From positions 1,267,001-1,331,000 of the forward strand of contig JBBPEB010000009.1 in NCBI GenBank assembly GCA_039096225.1: DNA of 64,000 nt. Reading direction: 5' to 3'. Positions within the stretch are counted from its first letter, which is position 1, and every line of letters starts with the position of its first letter. The position numbers and the translations under genes were made by a program. Shown here piece after piece: positions 60,601 to 64,000 of this stretch. The DNA comes from Blastocystis sp. Blastoise. Taxonomy: Eukaryota > Sar > Bigyra > Opalinata > Blastocystidae. The notes below the pieces were generated by a model. That model did no database searches. It worked only from the letters and a program-made list of their open reading frames with translations, and was not told where the DNA came from.

Positions 60601-63600
60601 CAGCATTTATAGGTACATTAAGAATAGTTTGATTTAATAATTTAGCAAAAGTACATACAGTATGTGTTTTACCAGAAGGAGAAGAACCATAAATTAAAAT
60701 AACACGTCTAGAAGAATATGAAGAAACTAATTGATATAATAATAATTTTTCAGAAGAAGTTAATAATAATGAATTATTATTAAATCCAGGAGTATATATA
60801 GAAATAGGGAAACTACTTGTTAATGTTAATTTATAAGAATTATTTTCAGTTTGATGACAATTAATATCAACTCTATCTTCTTTATTAGAAGTATCTATAC
60901 CTAATGAGTTTTTAAGTTTATCTCTTTCTATAGGTGGATAACGATATGCTATAGATAAAAGTAAAGAAGCTTCTAAAGATAATATAGATGATGAAAAAAT
61001 ATCTCTAGTTTTTAAAATATCTCTTAATGAAAATGGAATACCATTTTGTTTTCCTAATTCAATAGCACATGAAACTATATTTTGTATAATTTTCTCAGCA
61101 TTATTCTTAGCTATTGGAGTACCAAACGATTTTGATATTTTTTCTTTAACTGATTCATTATATTGATAATTAATAATAAGATTACTACTTAATTTAGTTA
61201 ATTCAAATATATTAAAATCTAAATCTTTATAATAATAACCTAATTTTAATAATGATTTTGGTAATGTACCACGACTACTTGATAATGTAGGTGGATTCTG
61301 AGAAATAACAATAATAATATGAGGTAAATGATCTATTTGTTTATATCCAGGAATATAAAATTTCTCATTATTACAACTTTTATATATAAGATCAGTAATA
61401 GTATCTAATAATTCTGGAGAAGCAAGATTTAATTCATCTAATAATAAACCTATAGTATATCCATTTTTTCTAAATGAATATTGATTCTTTGTTAATCTAG
61501 TTGGAGTCTTTTCATTATTATTAAAAGTATAATAATAATTTGAATACAATGATTTTTGGAAATCTTTGTTTTCTATTAAAGTATTAGTATTCTTATTATA
61601 TATATTTAGCATATCTATATTTTGAGATAATAAATAAGTTAATTCTGATTGTTCAAAAGTAGCTGTATTATTAGAGAATTCATTATGATTATCTTTATCT
61701 GCTTTAGATTTAATACTTTGAATACCAAAAACATTTCCTAATTCTGTATTTTGAGCAAAATTTATTCGAACAAAAGGAATTTCTAAATAATTAAAGAAAC
61801 GAACAACTAAATCTGATTTTCCAATTCCTGGTGCTCCTTCTAATATAAGTGGATAATGATTAATTTTTTCATTTTGAGTATTATATTGATTGTTATTATT
61901 AATAGTAATAGTTGAAATATCAGAACTCATAATTAAAGATGTAAAAATATGTAATGAAGTTAGTGTTTCATGAAGTGGCATATTTATTTGTTTTTGTTTT
62001 TGTATTATTGAAGAATATATACTTGATATACATTGATGAAATAATGAACCTAAAGCTTCTATAGTATTAAATGAATCTAAATTTGTTGGATACAAGAAAT
62101 AATTCTTAAGTTGATTAATTTGTTCTTGATTTTCAGTGGAATTTAATAATTGTTGTCTTTGATTTTTATCAGAAGAAATATATTTTAAATAAAAAGAAGC
62201 ATCTTTATATCCATTTTGAAAATAGGGTGATAGATTCTTAACTTTATATAAGAAAGATAATGGTTCTTTATAATATTCTTCATCAAATCCATTTACAATA
62301 TTTTTCTTTGCTTCAGAAGTATAATCATTACAAGATATATACATAAAATAATTCTTTAAAGGAGTTTTTCCATATACATCTTCATCAATAGTAGCAATAA
62401 ACCGTTTATTTCCAAGATTAAATTCAGGATTCTGTTCACTTTCATGAAGAATAAAAGGTATATTATTATATGTACTTTCTAAAAGAGATTCCATTCTAGG
62501 TAATACATTTTCACTTAATAAATCCATATGATTAAAACGAACTATTTTATTTGAAAATAAACCAACTATAATTTGACCAGGTTTAAATATCATTTGTGTT
62601 GATGTTGTTTCTTTAGATTTATTGTCCATTGTATGAAGCCATTTTGTATATGATTCGTTAGTATTATTAGTTAAGTTATTATTATTCATATCTACTTGAT
62701 TATCAACACTTGATTTAATATTTAAAATAGTATTGTGTATTTCAGTCTGATTAGCAATTGTATTATATCCAATTAAATAATCATTATCTAATGATCTTGA
62801 TAATTCTATTTTATATGTACTTAAATCTCCACAAATATTACTTATAAATGTATCTATAGATTCATGACCACCAATAAGTAATGGAGGAATAGGAGTTATT
62901 CTTTGTACTAATAAAATACGAAGAATTGAAGAATAACACCATTCTAAATTATCTAAAGAAATATTCTCTACATAAAAACTTAATATAGTATTATGTAAAC
63001 TTTTTGTTTCTTTATCATAAGAACAAGGTAAATGAATAAGTGTATGAATAGATTGTATTTTCTCATTTATTAAAGTAGCTAACTCATCTTCTGATATATT
63101 TTTTGTATCTTCTTCACGAATAGTATATGATGCTATATTATGTAGAAATGGAGAATTTATTTGTAGATATGAATCAGGTTGATATAAACAGACAATATAA
63201 GCCATATAAAATGAAGGATCAGATGTAAATATTTGTTTATTATCGGCTTTATTATTTACTATATACTCATAAATCTTATTAAAAATTACTAGTTGATTGA
63301 TAGGTATAGAATCATAGATATATAATGATTGTAAAACATTATTTGATAGTAATTTTGCTAATTCTTTCTTTGTATATGTAGGTATACTAACTTGATTAAT
63401 ATAAGTTGGTAATGTAAATTTAATTTTATCATTTTGATTAGATCTAAATACATAAATTACTCTAAATGTATCAGAAATCGTATATTTATCATTAATATAT
63501 AATACTTCATTTGATAAAGGATCTATAAACTGTTGAATAGATTCTAATAATTCTTCAGATAAATATTGAGCATTTTCAAATATAATAATATATCCATTTT

Positions 63601-64000
63601 TAAGAGCTTCAATTAATGGACCATCTTTATGACTATTTTCAGTATTATTACCTATAGAAGCAATAGTATAACTTCCAACTAATTGTGTAATATCTGTATC
63701 AGGAGTTAAATAAATAGTTTTAACATGATTCAAAGAACATCTATTTAATAATCTATGTAGTATATATGATTTTCCAGAATTACTCTTTCCAATAAGAGCA
63801 GTTGTTCTATTTTCACATAAACTTCTAAAAAGGCTTGTATAATATTTTTGACGAAGGATTGGTTTTCCATTAGCAGTTGTAAAAAGAGATAATTGTTTAT
63901 TGTCTATATAATCTTTTATTAATTGTGAGAATCCATCAGAAGTCTGTGTGTCTTCAATATCACACATTTGATCAATAAATCGTAAAGAATCATGTAATTT
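51626..64000 (-). CDS. giant midasin-like AAA+ protein with VWA and amidotransferase-like domains (5' partial)
   Basis: An uninterrupted frame of more than 4100 codons, ending at 51626. It has no intron and stays open to the window edge (KLHDSLRFIDQ precedes the first Met at 63967), so the N-terminus is missing. Numbering from that Met, four AAA+ modules are visible. Module A has P-loop GKSNSGKS near 60. Module B is degenerate (PPLLIGGHESIDTF near 357). Module C has GAPGIGKS near 711, Walker B LLLDELNL near 841 and midasin-type SQNPPTLSSSRG near 886. Module D has GSSPSGKT near 1093. A 1.6-kb-residue linker follows. An acidic patch (NQEEQEEEE near 2822) leads to VWA-like domains near 2922, 3274 (VIIDCKSSS) and 3847 (IVMDGSG), and a class I amidotransferase-like domain at 3530-3790 (FHNHGGGIFWLLEN). 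Midasin itself has six AAA+ modules and one C-terminal MIDAS, so this is a relative with extra C-terminal domains. A role as a mechanical ATPase remodelling a large complex is inferred. Confidence 0.85.
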   Translation of the reverse strand, partial: KLHDSLRFIDQMCDIEDTQTSDGFSQLIKDYIDNKQLSLFTTANGKPILRQKYYTSLFRSLCENRTTALIGKSNSGKSYILHRLLNRCSLNHVKTIYLTPDTDITQLVGSYTIASIGNNTENSHKDGPLIEALKNGYIIIFENAQYLSEELLESIQQFIDPLSNEVLYINDKYTISDTFRVIYVFRSNQNDKIKFTLPTYINQVSIPTYTKKELAKLLSNNVLQSLYIYDSIPINQLVIFNKIYEYIVNNKADNKQIFTSDPSFYMAYIVCLYQPDSYLQINSPFLHNIASYTIREEDTKNISEDELATLINEKIQSIHTLIHLPCSYDKETKSLHNTILSFYVENISLDNLEWCYSSILRILLVQRITPIPPLLIGGHESIDTFISNICGDLSTYKIELSRSLDNDYLIGYNTIANQTEIHNTILNIKSSVDNQVDMNNNNLTNNTNESYTKWLHTMDNKSKETTSTQMIFKPGQIIVGLFSNKIVRFNHMDLLSENVLPRMESLLESTYNNIPFILHESEQNPEFNLGNKRFIATIDEDVYGKTPLKNYFMYISCNDYTSEAKKNIVNGFDEEYYKEPLSFLYKVKNLSPYFQNGYKDASFYLKYISSDKNQRQQLLNSTENQEQINQLKNYFLYPTNLDSFNTIEALGSLFHQCISSIYSSIIQKQKQINMPLHETLTSLHIFTSLIMSSDISTITINNNNQYNTQNEKINHYPLILEGAPGIGKSDLVVRFFNYLEIPFVRINFAQNTELGNVFGIQSIKSKADKDNHNEFSNNTATFEQSELTYLLSQNIDMLNIYNKNTNTLIENKDFQKSLYSNYYYTFNNNEKTPTRLTKNQYSFRKNGYTIGLLLDELNLASPELLDTITDLIYKSCNNEKFYIPGYKQIDHLPHIIIVISQNPPTLSSSRGTLPKSLLKLGYYYKDLDFNIFELTKLSSNLIINYQYNESVKEKISKSFGTPIAKNNAEKIIQNIVSCAIELGKQNGIPFSLRDILKTRDIFSSSILSLEASLLLSIAYRYPPIERDKLKNSLGIDTSNKEDRVDINCHQTENNSYKLTLTSSFPISIYTPGFNNNSLLLTSSEKLLLYQLVSSYSSRRVILIYGSSPSGKTHTVCTFAKLLNQTILNVPINAESNSSLLIGRLEPNSNLNKVSSNLDNSQQTNQDQLVFKKGPLLEAMEKGYFLNLEGIEQAKNDILERINPLCEENPTLAINEGKENYYYSREKKLGYKYIHEDFRLILTMSSNNISSIAAPLQSRCIILYTEPLSSLKQICELCDSKVFFDNPFGNYIPEPSILSNNIINMIHWRKAVRILNSQEDIHKLLNTEFENNINITNRKRSKDNNQNTVFEDDFIDLLYNRNITIEKQSNLRNQIYVCLQRNIQSFYQNDRYKKMEKYLYYWLKSVLYYPLSKIMEILSIHNNIDGVIGQNSFSQIISINRWKLFSNQFFEANNNISITDENNAFVEENNPCDYFKVETISQRFILCYILDKMLFFYDSIEDTDIKNIYTELEKNINTISSDYLLQLLKDYESISLSAHDFSEKYKQIQLDHSKAKTLYTSINDLYNTIHNEYVNIMDHNISTKDLTTFIHKLEQRRIETYYYFTAIDGIYLPLYISNNIKSCNENIQDAIKQMYTNNKNSMDNIDLESLSNENHFIQYKKFDSLKMDNVYWKQYEYLSQFVCMTMNPSIDITNLFFNNIEALKLIEMDIKYLFVDKSLLQKDIKYIIYIVNYCMNQYCSLSKNGLSFNREILSILKSSNFYVHRDISDKKLQKALFICSNHGYFGQLKVYFDENTSLESMLSCVYNNNTILNKKKPFCYLNTFSFFACIYEALVNRYSNYLTDDYIGCLSCFQKDDIYEIEAHPCNKPNDNLSYLAPNQMISSHSLDLCYNMLNSYKRILNDYETLIKNSKLNSSSKYELLFPYSFTLYSNLIQELLLNDRWIQGMEEAISDSSSFTELFNKIFNNDIDSEHKILLKQIKDINLQKEKIIEKNNILKEEYEKSVITFKQLINNENNTNNTYYYSNQDTIQTEMNNYNWYMIQLYYYSWNTFFNSKCVKQSYTIDETNPLFNTIQNKFTIFDREYFSQILPKNKEYIQIIELKYPITMKSIMITMQLMTSSNEIAPISIYNNKLKFQKDNNKRIKENKIIEYIFCPMSIYTMVLQDIPSEVDTNTYYFSLPAEMNHKNMNDVNMNDEYMLLSNYVFDQMYQFFKDNKLSFILDTNFNISTFNQIQSIPIYERTTPEFYCIPINSYKLYLYNQKGIIKDRYEYQLSKQTFILPHFLETNNASSFTITLDNIDMIKKPIIFPLKFKIMNKYKLLKEEDYYFSDTFTILPKYFIRETLPYPLKDKKIQSVIRSINGTCDEYQINSNTINELVDNIHKYTERDNFLLERSISKCIYIPVSQLTPQSEDYSVFNNNKAINLNNYIYILSDSKSIPQLICPTEQNEYIIHLPKHYNTYHTNNMFIPIFNPDGYHYEVRSTSCIINYVDNGIKLDIRISDNEDDNNTNKPNTIIDIQLQFRIYYELKDNYKILKTDTNIRCTCENDQSSQYFRTNEPSGLPQENDDNQFMFYTISRELNIVKNKKTINYKQGNVEYEKIRYTDYVIDYENNYEATHHDFIIIKDKDNKNKISYFKEPTVENNIILPSPFVTIDSIYKDLLFDGDNLTYSIKDLSNVDILHYISAIQKIPYCILDINNHPENYEKFNRLYSSLLYIKHHSDQYFKCIRSVAEKSLNILNSLLSNHMNWENQVEGVKNAVKPVIITRPCSNYISKEAIHKENESTSDNKSFCMRDYNSDFALTKLGEIKKKEEEGSHMEIQFDDSLYKMNKNKRNQEEQEEEEIKYEFLEQSSAVLLEQYNGKSLDIIFNAIVENSKHIEQCVIKTNNTRNGIKKVQNQKCLIDSHFINFILNNYKGYVSKVYNLFRQSEKRDCQIIEHINIIIDINFTIKSQKRRLRTIATSILVILSYMLNVQISLYSTCGRGQGFMYIPKETNNLYELLSIIYDLDDDNIIKTPSAPFDIFGFDDIRKKLDTEKFIIISDGFSEQLISEHLHQFIHDNKDKLFLFLIQSGITNESSSETLTHTSNDLLFKLIKRNFDNNYITIDSIDSICIQNICKWWNIFYSSNKLSDISLSSKVYDIEKSILSSDSLSLTDILYLPIQEEKNNKDNNKSLSKLDNVEQKEYIVVHANRSGGQCSLPSIDDSMLQKTPSGGSKELLNELSEIISKNMIYEPLSANVIIENKATAWIASTTGTSIHLKNYIQFLLTKTGNGKLFKKKSGGKIRAYTVSVIIDCKSSSFNLLNIRHSVETILLFIRCLAELFVSSVDIWISNGDKSICIGTGLQTYDIWTESTLTAFFLNIQNSSNISCLSETIRQATAISNSRPYASIFFVFTDSIPCSNQQKEIKNIIMSNECTYIGIGIGYTITDFNDIFPTFIWSQDIHKLSNAIDNIYQPTNSTESQSVYITNPDIYRNISETKFNVKFNNKIIEEIIKMDSIYERRNRFINVEETEDGAYKNLFNNSNSSYDLGKDGAFTPWSILFIILYLHRPGSYNEKGELIDIEVNENSLLKGPIQKLHDQKGFNYKIVYSYQSAINELRQGKHRVAVITCSPGDGILPEESTEVDRLDAFIKCLYVFHNHGGGIFWLLENYPNDFEAERFFAYKDDDGYNIQNVCDPSANIPGGKIIHKHIITKEEKNKPIVLNNSEFLPYGTSIFKKEFKMKINQGLNIFFEGYTLSGIDQKKLEEKGFIVFAKDSSGNPAIMLKDNEGMKGRMIVDTAASKLFGDWSEDGTARWISNACIWLLNIEGYLNELHIAAGGNLDDNIVPDLYTKVVMNQFTEQDNIPQPWERRKINRPVTFVLSIVMDGSGFIHQVHDNMAKMFHSILEKLDSRRLEVHDRNKSVVQYQIVVYSNVDDNTCVSSQGMSLPNIINETEDSIKKSFTEVGNGFCASCQCKYVTGGLVEALKSVDKLPNCYHLLMLCGYYYGHGIPVEYIQDYNTKYRKSHKSCQLKNECFCGRKKVFFDEQYNMIKTIITKRNVHLHVIPILDDSIFLITRYIGSLIDKEVNHQGDHLNHDNFITEHNVVTRNTGNGSNINLINNMTNIFNEIIINEYTAIIKIM

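Overview
This is nuclear DNA from an AT-rich, intron-rich eukaryote. Eukaryotic features include spliceosomal introns (mostly GTATRT...AG), eukaryotic-type tRNAs with internal A and B boxes, EF-1 beta, SNW1/SKIP, Hikeshi, AMMECR1 and a PP2A B56-type subunit. The large pyruvate:NADP+ oxidoreductase fusion, with no visible targeting peptide, suggests a protist living with little or no oxygen. I cannot name the lineage from the sequence alone. Standard stop codons are used.

Layout, left to right: an acidic C-terminal tail of an upstream gene (1-60); a divergent PP2A B56-like gene (1224-3306, +); PNO (5474-11004, -); EF-1 beta (12665-13785, +); a CAML/Get2-like membrane protein (13975-15730, -); AMMECR1 (15955-16978, +); a tRNA with anticodon GAC (17488-17560); SNW1 (17722-20472, -); a 21-exon type I surface protein (21114-28253, -); a decayed Harbinger-like transposase (30847-32041, -) beside a decayed hAT element with terminal inverted repeats (32083-35000, +); a 20-exon DUF4954 gene of bacterial-type family (36271-39619, +); an intronless papain-family pseudoprotease (40427-41407, +); a GT61-like glycosyltransferase (42031-44390, -); tRNA-Gly(UCC) (44702-44773); Hikeshi (44980-45956, -); a small probably broken gene (46179-46608, +); an unknown multi-pass membrane protein (48505-50082, +); and a giant intronless midasin-like AAA+/VWA ORF that runs off the right edge (51626-64000, -).

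I built exon models by hand. For each spliced gene the listed exons sum to a multiple of three and the junctions keep family motifs intact, but none has been checked against transcripts. Genes are not in operons; neighbours lie on both strands. There are two gene styles: housekeeping genes with many 40-220 nt AT-rich introns and exons as short as 4-30 nt, and few- or no-intron genes (PNO, pseudoprotease, giant AAA+ ORF).

The most unusual observations are: two introns with textbook U12-type AT-AC signals (Hikeshi and the membrane protein), implying a minor spliceosome; a papain-family protein that has lost all three catalytic residues; a giant AAA+ protein with three VWA-like domains and a glutamine-amidotransferase-like domain; an SNW1 intron with no AG at its 3' end; a possible 21-nt intron; a tRNA with a GAC anticodon on an Asp-like body; and a Bacteroidetes-type DUF4954 gene broken up by 19 introns.
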